Shown: piece by piece, positions 30,401 through 36,039 of the stretch
Position numbering within the stretch: position 1 is the first letter of the stretch
Layout: each line of letters starts with the position of its first letter
Origin: Streptomyces sedi
Lineage (GTDB): Bacteria; Actinomycetota; Actinomycetes; Streptomycetales; Streptomycetaceae
Length of the DNA stretch: 64,000 nucleotides
Direction: 5' to 3'
NCBI RefSeq assembly: GCF_006335015.1
Contig: NZ_VDGT01000001.1
Location: 372,001-436,000, forward strand
Notes under the pieces: model-generated
Told to the model about the DNA's origin: nothing
The model's database searches: none
The model's input: only the letters and a program-made list of their open reading frames with translations
Made by a program: the position numbers and the translations under genes

Positions 30401-31943
30401 CGGCCCGCACCAGGCGATGGGCGAGCCGGTCCACCCGGCCGTCCAACTCGGCGAAGGAGAGCCGGACCTCCCCGCAGACGACGGCCGTCTCCCCCGGCGT
30501 GCTGGCCGCTTGGCGAGCGAGCTGAACGGGCAGGGCGGCCGGACCGCCGCGTTCCGCGTCCGCGCCGGTGTCGGCCTCCCGCCGCGGCGGCCCGGCGGCG
30601 AGACCGGTGACGCGGTCGCGCTCGGCCCCGCCGAGCAGCCCGATGGAGCCGAGAGGCCGGGACGGGTCGACGACGAACTCGTCGAGCAGCCGCAGGAACC
30701 GGTCCCGGTGGGCCCGCAGTTCCTCACGGGCGTGGAGTTCGGGGTTGGCCAGCAGGTCCAGCCGCAGACCGCCGTCGGCGAACGAGGCGTGCGCCGCGAC
30801 CACCAGGTCCTCGACGGGCCCGATGGACAGGTTGTGGAGGGTGGCGGTCGCCGGGCCGAACGCCAGCGTGTCGTCGAACGCGAGCACGTTGACCGCCGGG
30901 CCGGTCAGCCGCTCACGGCGCCCGAGCAGCCCCCGGTCACGCCGCAGGTCCTCCGCCGGGTACCGCTGGTGTCGCAGCACCGTGCGGACCTGCCGGGAGG
31001 TGCGCCGCAACAGTTCCTCGACCGTGTCGGCGGGCGAGACCTCGATCCGCAGCGGCAGCACGTTGGAGAGCATGGTGGGCGTGGACCGCGTCAGATCGGT
31101 CCTGCGGGCCGTCACCGGCAGCCCCAGGACCACCTCCCCCACGCCACGGATGCGGTGCAGATAGGCGGCGGTGGCGGCGATGAACATCGAGGGCCAGCCG
31201 GCGCCCGCCGTCTTCGCCGCGTCCTTCAACCCCGCGAGCCACAGCGCGTCGCGCTCCTCGCCCGCCAGATGGAAGAAGCGCGCCGGCACGGCCGTGCCGT
31301 CCCTCAACCCGACCGGTTCGGGCGCGCCGGCGAGATAGCTCGACCAGAACTCCTGGTCCGCCGCGCTTCTCTCGGAGGCACGGTACTTCTGCTCCTCCTC
31401 CAACACCGGCAGCAGCGGCGCCGGCCTGAGCGGCACCGGAACGTCCGGTGCCGCCGTGAACTGCCCGTAGACCTCGGCGATCCGCGTCAGCGCCAGCGCC
31501 GCGCCGTAGCCGTCCAGAGCGAGGTGGTGAACCTGCTGGTGGAAGAGGTGACGGTCGTCCGCCAGCCGGTACAGAACGACGCGGACCAGCGGCCCCACCG
31601 CGGTGTCCGCCGGACGGGACAGCTCACGGCGCATGCGTCGCAGCGCCTCCTCGAACGGGTCGGGATCGCCTCGGAGGTCCACGAGGGGCAGAGGCATGTC
31701 CAGCCGGGAGTGGAGCAGTTGATGAGGTATCCCCTCCCGCTCCCCGAACGTGACCCGCAGGGCCTCGGTCTCCCGCACCACGTGGTCCACGGCCCGCGCC
31801 AAGGCGTCGACATCCACCTCGCCACGCACGTCGACGTACTCCGCGATGTTGTAGGCCGGATTCGCCGGGTCGAGCTGCTGCGCGAACCACAGCCCCTTCT
31901 GGGCCGCGAGGACGGGAAGTTCGGTCTTCTCGTATTCAGGCAC
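21459..31943 (-). CDS. Three-module non-ribosomal peptide synthetase (C-A-T-C-A-T-C-A-T-TE)
   Basis: A 3494-aa NRPS. Approximate domains: C1 8-440 (HHLALDG near 137), A1 460-960 (YTSGSTGTPKG near 617), T1 with phosphopantetheine Ser 1025 (GGHSLLATRL), C2 1075-1510 (HHIAADG near 1204), A2 1545-2040, T2 Ser 2097, C3 2140-2600 (HHIATDG near 2294), A3 2640-3120, T3 Ser 3184, thioesterase 3245-3490 (GWSFGG, Ser 3313). No epimerisation or methylation domain is seen. C1 resembles the EntF starter condensation domain, so an acyl or aryl donor supplied in trans is likely. All three A domains share FDASWDP at the specificity loop and a terminal Val-Asp pair; I cannot assign substrates with confidence. 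GTG 31943 has AAGGTG 9 bases upstream; the open frame beyond lacks homology. C2 and C3 contain an almost identical 476-base block with foreign-looking codons. MbtH and an ABC exporter follow. Confidence 0.95.
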   Translation of the reverse strand: MPEYEKTELPVLAAQKGLWFAQQLDPANPAYNIAEYVDVRGEVDVDALARAVDHVVRETEALRVTFGEREGIPHQLLHSRLDMPLPLVDLRGDPDPFEEALRRMRRELSRPADTAVGPLVRVVLYRLADDRHLFHQQVHHLALDGYGAALALTRIAEVYGQFTAAPDVPVPLRPAPLLPVLEEEQKYRASERSAADQEFWSSYLAGAPEPVGLRDGTAVPARFFHLAGEERDALWLAGLKDAAKTAGAGWPSMFIAATAAYLHRIRGVGEVVLGLPVTARRTDLTRSTPTMLSNVLPLRIEVSPADTVEELLRRTSRQVRTVLRHQRYPAEDLRRDRGLLGRRERLTGPAVNVLAFDDTLAFGPATATLHNLSIGPVEDLVVAAHASFADGGLRLDLLANPELHAREELRAHRDRFLRLLDEFVVDPSRPLGSIGLLGGAERDRVTGLAAGPPRREADTGADAERGGPAALPVQLARQAASTPGETAVVCGEVRLSFAELDGRVDRLAHRLVRAGAGPGSRVAVALPRSTDLVVALLAVMRAGAAYLPVDPSYPGDRVAFMLADSAPVALVADVLTASTVDPRGDLPRIDPGDVRSPRAEPPMPFAEPSARDTAYVIYTSGSTGTPKGVVVEHRSLSNLLEHHRRESHACAVRALGRGLRVALTAATSFDASWDPVLWMVAGHELHVVDDRTRTDPEALVAFLRGRRIDAIETTPSYLQQLLAAGLLTGPGHRPHVIALGGEAVNDALWAQLSPHPDLLVFNFYGPTEATVDAVTSRVSGGTPVIGRPVSGARAYVLDAGMHPLPVGTAGELYLSGEGVARGYNRRPGLTADRFLPDPFGPSGSRMYRTGDLARWREDGSLEFLGRTDGQVKIRGFRVEAGEVESALTALPPVREASVVARPGAGGLAQLAAYVVLDPAAGSAFGDGRHEGDQATLAALRSRLAVALPDHMIPALYAAVDRLPLTPNGKLDTAALPEATAPRAGDGQAPRTSQEATLCAAFAESLGLDARSVGRDDDFFALGGHSLLATRLVGHLRTAFDVELPVRALFEAPTPAALARRLEGAAPARAALAPVLPRPERLPLSPAQRRLWLLESIGEGGAAYHLPLALRLSGPLDVDALRDALHDVTGRHESLRTVFPEDEHGPHQRVLPAELARPALDVVPAPDGLPAGLGRRPFDLARSLPLRAELFVLDATEHVLLLTLHHIAADGWSLNPMMRDLGDAYAARVAGRAPRWEPLPVQYADYALWHHRTLGDPDEPDSQLATQLAYWGNALADLPAECTFPVDRLRPVRAGGGGGCVALSVSAEVHGRVVALGRELGASTFMVVHGALSALLCRLGGGTDVVVGSPVAGRTDEALAGLVGFFVNTLVLRVDVSGDPSFREVVGRVREVDLAAYGHQEVPFERLVEEVAPVRSLARHPLFQVMLALNNTERPRLDLPGLHARHETSVGRTGAKFDLTWDLTERHTPDGAPAGLTGELEYSGDLFDRATAQRFADHLVRLLTAALDDPERPVTDLDFLDPVQRLAALDQAVPGTSAPAATGSGPTDGGEAPGTIVDVFTTQALVTPRRTAVVDAEGPVTFGDLLRRVQLLAARLHEEGIRPGDRVASALPRGTGQIVALLAVLRCGAVHVPLDPTHPVERNRVILDNARPARVLTDASTAARLPDGAHRPLRLDGSAGASADRVWPLPHRPAPGDAAYVLYTSGSTGTPKGVVVEHRSLARLLASHRARLMDPAEAANHDRPLRVALTAAATFDASWDPILWMVAGHELHVVDDATRRDPEALTAFLHAHRVDMLETTPSFLEQLRAHGLLAPGRPRPRLLALGGEPVGEGLWNELAALRDTTVWNLYGPTEATVDSVICQITPGTGPRIGHAVDGTSARVLDARLRPVAPGTPGELYLAGASLARGYEGRPALTAERFLADPHGPAGSRMYRTGDLVRRLPDGGLQYLGRGDDQVKVRGFRVETAEVEAALTRHAGVARSAVAVRPDSSGAGTLVAWIVPEGGPGHTTEGIRRFVADQLPGYMVPSAIAAVPDIPLTVHGKADLDALPDPRSDSAAHDAPPRSAQEEILCALFADSLGRPAVGRDADFFDLGGHSLLATRLVSRVREAFGVELPVRALFEARTPAALAHRLGEAGKARPALRPVDRADRAPLSYAQRRLWFLHRMDPRDPAYHIPVAVRLEGALDLGALRAALGDVVARHESLRTLFHDPSPTGDAATVAPASEGAEDEAVQVILEPGDARPPLLRTMTSATALPGALRAAAARPFDLTAEPPLRVELFTTAFDRHVLLLTAHHIATDGWSMGPLAQDLAGAYAARVAGRAPRWEPLPVQYADYALWQRDLLGSARDSDSLLHRQLAYWKSTLAGLPEEMPLPVDRLRPVRAGGGGGCVALSVSAEVHGRVVALGRELGASTFMVVHGALSALLCRLGGGTDVVVGSPVAGRTDEALAGLVGFFVNTLVLRVDVSGDPSFREVVGRVREVDLAAYGHQEVPFERLVEEVAPVRSLARHPLFQVMLALNNTERPRLDLPGLHAEWEGVDTGAAKFDLSLSLTERPSASGGAGGLKGTLEFSRDLFDTENAQDIADWFPRLLEQAVTAPDTPVSRLSPLTERERHALLALGDGGPGLAEETTLLHRFAETLPTTRGGDLAVTAPDGCLTFPELETRANRLAHWLRGRGVTTGDTVAVRIPRSTDSVAVLLGVLKAGAVYAPLDPALPPRRVAAVLEDARPALVLTTVATAGDLPQGSPWAALDDPDTSAALAAAPGLPLPEGPGPHDAAYLLHTSGSTGRPKGVLVEHRSLGRLHDHHRQHLFTPARRAAGDTPLNVALTASLSFDASWDPVQWMVAGHALHIVDDTVRRDPEALVAHVRAHAVDVLETTPTHLRQLLDAGLLAPDAPHRPSHLVLGGEAVPAALWSRLHAEPELTCWSFYGPTEATVDTLEARLADTAHPVLGTPVAGTRAYVLDDHLGLAPAGVPGELYLAGDSLARGYPGRPGESAVRFLPDPFGPAGQRMYRTGDLARWTRAGHLEFLGRADSQVQVRGFRVEPDEVAAVLETHPAVSRAAVVLDEDETGGRLLAYLVPNGQDPSPADGALDTESVRAHATRLLPDYMVPSLWTALESLPLTASGKLDHRSLPAPATAGRPRGRAPRTPREEVLCTLFAEALDREQVGADEDFFALGGHSLLATRLIGRVRQVLGVELGIRALFEAPTVQALAARLESGTEEDPLAVLLPLRAGGDRTPLFCFPPANGLSWSYTAFLAHLDPAQPLYGLQSPVLRGAPHPESMEEMAALYVQAMRTVQPHGPYRLLGWSFGGNVAHEAAVLLRRSGEEVELLALMDAFPLAPRDGLEDADRDTVFRALLTNLGIGADVLDGDEAVDAASVSDALLRTGNPLGSLGPETLDAMVEHFAGQARAMRHHTPGVFDGDVLFFTATEGRAEAASGPELWAPHVTGRFDNHDVPFAHAQLTQPRPARHIGLLLAAALRALPGAPGS
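24343..24818 (-). repeat. 476-bp repeat, copy in C3 of the NRPS
   Basis: Nearly identical to 27616-28091 (two differences noticed). It encodes about residues 2376-2534 of the third condensation domain. From 24818 to about 24408 the codons change to T/G-ending types (TTG, GGG, GTG, GAT, CGT), unlike the flanking C-ending codons. Confidence 0.9.
27616..28091 (-). repeat. 476-bp repeat, copy in C2 of the NRPS
   Basis: Partner of 24343-24818, encoding about residues 1285-1443 of the second condensation domain with the same atypical codon use. A shorter second stretch of near-identity (encoding RAPRWEPLPVQYADYALW) occurs at about 28201-28277 and 24928-25004. Confidence 0.9.
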
Positions 31944-32222
31944 GCCAAAAACACCTTGCGCTGGACTACCACTGCCGTTCGTGGCGGCGGCGGGACGCGC
32001 CGCGACGGACGACGAGGTCCGGCGGGCGCTCCCATGCCCGGCATTCGACCGTCGAAGGGCCGCCGGATTGCCCGTGTGGCCCACCTCACAAGACGAGTCC
32101 GGCCGTTCGGAGTTCTTCCCGGAGCACCCGGCGAGACAAATACCGGCAGGTAACCCATCCGGGCGACGCGCCGCTCCGGATAAGGAACGCGCACCCTTCG
32201 CCAACGGATCTGAGGAGAACTC

Positions 32223-32516
32223 GTGAACCACCGTGGAACCCTGCGCCGTCTGGCCATCGCCGCCGCGACAGCGGGCGTCCTGACCTGCGCCTCCGTCACC
32301 GCGGCCCAGGCCGCGACCGTGCCGTCGACCGAGCCGTCGACCGACCGCAACACGGCAGCCGCCACACAGGAGAGCCGCTTCGTTCAGGGCAAGAACTTCT
32401 GCCTCCTTTCCACCTGCCACGTCGGCGGCGGCGGCGAAGGAGACGACCGGGGCGGAATACTCGGCATTCAGGGACTGAACTTCTGCCTGCTGTCGGTCTG
32501 CGAGGTACACGGCTGA
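32223..32516 (+). CDS. Small secreted peptide with duplicated NFCLLSxC motif
   Basis: A 97-aa exported protein of unknown family. It has a signal peptide (about residues 1-31, ending AAQAA), a Thr/Ser/Glu spacer, then two matching units: KNFCLLSTCHVGG (about 58-70) and LNFCLLSVCEVHG at the very C-terminus, separated by a Gly/Asp-rich linker (GGGEGDDRGG). Each unit holds a CxxxxC pair suited to a small disulfide loop. GTG 32223 has GAGGAG 6 bases upstream. It is divergent from the NRPS across 280 bases and may share its control region. It could be a secreted structural or signalling peptide or a ribosomal peptide precursor; no modification enzyme is nearby. The 340 bases after it show no gene. 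Confidence 0.78.
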   Translation: MNHRGTLRRLAIAAATAGVLTCASVTAAQAATVPSTEPSTDRNTAAATQESRFVQGKNFCLLSTCHVGGGGEGDDRGGILGIQGLNFCLLSVCEVHG

Positions 32517-32860
32517 ACCGAACCGCCCACCGGAAAGCGAGAAGAAAACCCGGCAACGCACCACGCGCGCCCGCGACCTGACAGCCACGCCATAACCGAC
32601 ACCTACCCCGCTCCCGTGCACGAGCCCCGGAAGTTGACGCTCCCGGATCAGCGACGCGACCACGCCACGCGGGAAAGCCGAGCCCACGGCAGCGCTCAGG
32701 CCGTGCCTCACCCACCCATCACACCGGCCCGCGCCCGCGCCCCAACCAGCCACACACGCACCAGCCCGGGCGCGGCCCGGGGCGACGCGGCACGTGTGCG
32801 TCGACGGGGTCCTCGTGCTGTTACGGCTTGTGGGGCCACTGAGAACCGGTGGCCGCCACC

Positions 32861-33158
32861 CGCACCGACACCGTTCACGACGGCGAACCGTCGAACCGCG
32901 CTCCTCCACCGACGCCGACCGCACCAAGTTCCAGAGCGCCACCTATCGTTACGACGTGGCAGGCAACCTCGCCGGCATAACCGACGCAGCCGGCAACGAC
33001 TGGAGCTGCGAGTACGCCAAGCGCGGCAACCAGACCCGCGCCGACGCCCCGAACAACGGCACCACCCTCGTCAGCTACGACACCCTCGACCGGCCCGTGT
33101 CGACGACCGATGCCCGCGACACCACCATGACCACGGGCACGCTGGCCAGCGAGTACAC
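32861..33158 (+). pseudogene. Collapsed remnant of an RHS-repeat gene
   Basis: Close copy of part of the large RHS gene. It contains TYRYDVAGNLAGITDAAGN and LVSYDTLDRPVSTTDARD, matching 43050-43250. Compared with that gene, about 80-90 bases are missing near 32882 and about 200 bases near 33135, where the sequence jumps to LASEYT. There is no start codon or ribosome site, so it is not an expressed gene. Confidence 0.85.
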
Positions 33159-33172
33159 GAGGTACCCACAAA

Positions 33173-33406
33173 GTGTTTCTGGGACTCATCTCAACATGGA
33201 TCACCTTCCTGGCGATACTGCTCATCCCCGACGGTCCGACCCGGTTCGCCGAGCTACTGCTATCCCCCTTCAACTTCGGGGACCCCGAGACCTTGCCGAT
33301 GAAATTCGTCTTTAGAGCCGGATTCGCGCTCCTCACCCTCATGCTCATCTTCTACGGACTCGCCGAACTTTTCCCCGATCGCTTCGCAAGAGACCGCACC
33401 GATTGA
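33173..33406 (+). CDS. Small two-helix membrane protein
   Basis: A 77-aa hydrophobic protein with two predicted membrane helices (ISTWITFLAILLI and FVFRAGFALLTLMLIFYGLAELF). It begins (GTG) immediately after the RHS remnant. The ribosome site is weak. Position after an RHS fragment and before other small membrane proteins suggests an immunity-type gene or the end of a displaced toxin tip; this is inference. No family recognised. Confidence 0.5.
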   Translation: MFLGLISTWITFLAILLIPDGPTRFAELLLSPFNFGDPETLPMKFVFRAGFALLTLMLIFYGLAELFPDRFARDRTD

Positions 33407-33478
33407 GTTGACAGGACACGGTTGCCGGATGGCGGTAGCCCTGAGGCAGCAACGGCCCGACAGACGAAGGAAGATACT

Positions 33479-33919
33479 TTGCTGATAGTAGTTCTCCTGA
33501 TGGGCGCGCTCCTCGTCGGCGGCGGCAACTGGATCACTCTGCGACTTTGGAGAAATGGCCGCATAGGCGACCTGCCGGCAGCAGAGGCCGTGGAGAGTAC
33601 CTTCTTCTACCTCAAAAAAACGGGAAGCCGGCGCGCCGCAGTGCGCATACTGCCAGTTTCACTGGCTGGCCTTGAAGCCGTCTGGTGCGCACTCCTTTGG
33701 AACGAACTGGTGGGCGATCCAGCCGACCTACTTCTCGTCATACTGTTCGTAGCACTCTTCGGCTGCATACTCACAGCGGCGTCCATCGCTTTCTTTAATC
33801 GTCCGAAATCACTGGTACCGCCCGCGAGAAGAGCCGATTTCGGCATTCTCCCCGAGTGGTCCAGAAAGAGGAGTGCCGGAAAACTGCCAGACGGCCCTAC
33901 CGATTCGTCACCAACATGA
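33479..33919 (+). CDS. Candidate immunity membrane protein (paralog of 45625-46065)
   Basis: A 146-aa protein with three hydrophobic segments: LIVVLLMGALLVGGGNWITL near residue 3, ILPVSLAGLEAVWCALLW near 60, and LLLVILFVALFGCILTAASIAFF near 83. It is clearly homologous, and equal in length, to the protein at 45625-46065 (shared ESTFFYL/ENTFFYL, SRRAAVRILPV, NRPKSLVPP). Both use a TTG start; here GAAGGAAG precedes it. The partner lies directly behind the intact RHS toxin gene, and this copy lies just behind the RHS remnant. That points to paired toxin immunity, but no experimental family is recognised. Confidence 0.75.
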   Translation: MLIVVLLMGALLVGGGNWITLRLWRNGRIGDLPAAEAVESTFFYLKKTGSRRAAVRILPVSLAGLEAVWCALLWNELVGDPADLLLVILFVALFGCILTAASIAFFNRPKSLVPPARRADFGILPEWSRKRSAGKLPDGPTDSSPT

Positions 33920-34142
33920 CACACAGCACCGGCGGTTCCGATGAGCACGTCACCCCGAACGACGCGACCGCAGATCGCAGATCGCAGCAAGGGGTCACTA
34001 GCGCCGAGCGGTGGCGTCATCGTGGCGCACATGTAGCAGTCGCAAGCGAGGAAGAACGACAAAATGAGCGATGACAGTTCGCGCCTCGGCTACACCGGGC
34101 GCCACGACGGGGAGTGCTCAACCACATAGGCGGTCTGGTGCG

Positions 34143-34469
34143 ATGACGGCACACAAGAGAAAAATTGACGCGACAAAATGCCTAACCGGCAGACACATTC
34201 CACTCGACTACCTATCGAAGACCCAGGGCCACGACTACTCCGTCACACTGCGCAAAATATTTCGCGATTGCTGGTGGGGGACATCCCTGTGGCCACTGGC
34301 GCTAGTCTTCACCGCCATCGCGTATTCCTGGAAAGTCTCTGTCGGGCTGCTCGGAATCGCCCTAGCAATGTTCCTCCTGGCGGCATGTTATCGATCCTGG
34401 CGTGGCCACAGACCGAGATGCGCAATCCTGGGAGGCGTGGCAATCATTCTCGGATTCGAGTGGATCTAA
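34143..34469 (+). CDS. Small membrane protein in the toxin/immunity array
   Basis: A 108-aa protein with a basic N-terminus (MTAHKRKIDATK) and hydrophobic segments from about residue 50 onward (SLWPLALVFTAIAYSW, VGLLGIALAMFLLAACY, CAILGGVAIILGF). Start ATG 34143 has only a weak ribosome site; an upstream in-frame start at 34071 is possible. It sits between the immunity paralog and the orphan toxin tip. Function unknown; an immunity protein for a membrane-active toxin is possible. Confidence 0.55.
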   Translation: MTAHKRKIDATKCLTGRHIPLDYLSKTQGHDYSVTLRKIFRDCWWGTSLWPLALVFTAIAYSWKVSVGLLGIALAMFLLAACYRSWRGHRPRCAILGGVAIILGFEWI

Positions 34470-34476
34470 CAGCGAG

Positions 34477-34905
34477 ATGAGTGTGCTCACATGGCACGAG
34501 AGACAGGAAAATCCGGTGAACAGCGACTACCCAACCGATGCGGTCGGGTGTTCTCCACGCCCGGGATGTTTCCACGGAACACTTGACAGCGGCACCATGA
34601 ACGGCGGCCCGGCCAACGGCTGGATCACCGAGGCCAAGTGGACGGGGAACGAACGACAGTGGTCCAGTTCCCCCTACAGCACAACCCACGACCTTTACCA
34701 CGAGGACCAGATCCCCATCCAGGCCAATAAGCTTCTGGACCTCTACGACGGGCTGGGCGGGAGCGGTGTACGTTACGCGGCATCCAACCTGGAAGGCGCC
34801 CAGCACTTCGCCAACGTCTTCGCGGGCAATGCGAGGCTCGCCGAGGCAATGGCAAGCGGGAGCCTGGGAGTCTTCCACGTGCCGGGGAACGGAATGAGGG
34901 GATGA
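34477..34905 (+). CDS. Displaced toxin tip, possible restriction-endonuclease-fold nuclease
   Basis: A 142-aa soluble protein. GWITEAKWTG (about residues 48-57) followed by a conserved Gln (IPIQANKLLDL) and GVRYAASNLEGAQHFANVF resembles the E-x-K core and C-terminal half of nuclease tips (Tox-REase type) on RHS/WXG toxins. It lacks a secretion domain, so it looks like a toxin C-terminus left without its carrier. The stop is 4 bases before the next gene, the usual toxin-immunity spacing. ATG 34477 is chosen, with a poor ribosome site. Family assignment is tentative. Confidence 0.5.
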   Translation: MSVLTWHERQENPVNSDYPTDAVGCSPRPGCFHGTLDSGTMNGGPANGWITEAKWTGNERQWSSSPYSTTHDLYHEDQIPIQANKLLDLYDGLGGSGVRYAASNLEGAQHFANVFAGNARLAEAMASGSLGVFHVPGNGMRG

Positions 34906-34909
34906 CGGG

Positions 34910-35392
34910 ATGAACGAGGTCATCGCGCTAGTGGAGGCCTTGGGGCAGCGGAACCCTCTCAGCAGCGAGGACGTTGCCGCAACGCTGGAGAACCGTGGCT
35001 GGCAGCCCCTTCCCCGCCGCGTCACGGCGCCCTTTCCTCGCGCCTGGCACTTCGGCGACCGCGCCCTGAGCATCCAGGGCGACGCCCCGAACACCCGGGT
35101 GGAGATCTCACTGCGGGTGTGGGAGTACGACGAGCAGGCGGCAGCCGACAGCGAGGACTTCGCCTACCTCGACGGCCTCTGGGACCAAGCCGAGACCGAG
35201 GCACGACGCCTGGTCGATAACCTGACAGCCGACGGCTCACAGTTCCCAGGTGCTCCGGTCACGTTGGAGGAGGACGACGCCGACGAGTTCCTCTGGCACG
35301 CCGCCTGGTCCCTCTCGGGCCGCAGACTCATCGTCGGCTCCAAGCAGGACGACACCGATCTCCCGGTGCGCGTGGTGGCCGTCATCACCTGA
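34910..35392 (+). CDS. Candidate immunity protein for the adjacent toxin tip
   Basis: A 160-aa acidic soluble protein (NRGWQPLPRRVTAPFPRAWHFGDRALSIQGD; many Asp/Glu in the second half). It starts 4 bases after the toxin-tip stop, with ribosome site GGGG overlapping it. Such spacing and acidity fit an inhibitor of a basic nuclease. I do not recognise a named family. It ends at TVITxx-like VVAVIT with no further gene until 36040. Confidence 0.6.
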   Translation: MNEVIALVEALGQRNPLSSEDVAATLENRGWQPLPRRVTAPFPRAWHFGDRALSIQGDAPNTRVEISLRVWEYDEQAAADSEDFAYLDGLWDQAETEARRLVDNLTADGSQFPGAPVTLEEDDADEFLWHAAWSLSGRRLIVGSKQDDTDLPVRVVAVIT

Positions 35393-35690
35393 CCCAGGAA
35401 CCGGCTGGTCGGCATCGCCAGTGAAGCCGCCACGGCAATTGTGAAAGCGGTCTCTATCTGGCCTACTCGCGCTCGCGGTTGTCCCCGTTTCTTGTGAGGC
35501 TCGCACGCGTACGACAACACCGTTGTGCGATCGGCAATGACGCCGTGTCCGTGGAGGAGGTAGTGGGTCTCGCCCGGGTGGCGTCGCACCCTGGACTGCC
35601 GCCGTGCGGGGTCAAACGAAAGCCAGCTCAGTGGCAGGGCATGTCCCGAGCCCGACGCAGGCTGGAGAGGGAGCACGCACCGCGCCGGGG

Positions 35691-35868
35691 GAAGCGAGGA
35701 ACTCCCCCGTTCGGCCTCAGACAGCCCCTCCAGAAGCCAAGTGCCCCTGACAGCGGCCTCGCCCCACACCCGCACCCATCACCGCAGGTCAGAGACTCAC
35801 AGCACCTTCAGCGGCAGCAGCTTCTTCCCCGTCGGCCCCACCTGGATCTCGGTGTCCATCTGCGGCCA
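35691..35868 (-). pseudogene. Decayed copy of the radical SAM 3' end and its downstream ORF
   Basis: Minus-strand translation ends in PQMDTEIQVGPTGKKLLPLKVL, matching the C-terminus of the radical SAM protein at 50569 (PQMDT, GPTGKKLLPLKVL). It is followed by a degraded version of the next small ORF (LLEGLSEAER against LLAGLSEAER). At DNA level it aligns with about 50464-50640, with many substitutions. Same orientation as the parent. The remaining stretch 35393-36039 holds no convincing gene. Confidence 0.8.
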
Positions 35869-36039
35869 ACAACCCCACAACAACCAGCATGCCAGCCGCC
35901 ACTCAACCGTGCCCGAAAGCAGTCGAGTTCGTCGCCAGCACACCACCTCGCCAAGGAAGTGTTCGCGGACAGCAGCCTTACGCACGTAGCCGGACGGGAG
36001 CCACCGCGACCGGCTGAGGCGCCTCGGGCCCACGAGGAG

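Noticed and set aside
21459..31943. Possible epimerisation domain in the NRPS
   Set aside because: All three HHxxxDG-bearing units precede adenylation domains and are followed by normal carrier domains; no fourth condensation-like domain was found.
31944..32942. N-terminal extension of the NRPS by 333 residues
   Set aside because: The extension overlaps the secreted-peptide gene on the other strand and has no domain similarity. GTG 31943 has a ribosome site directly before C1.
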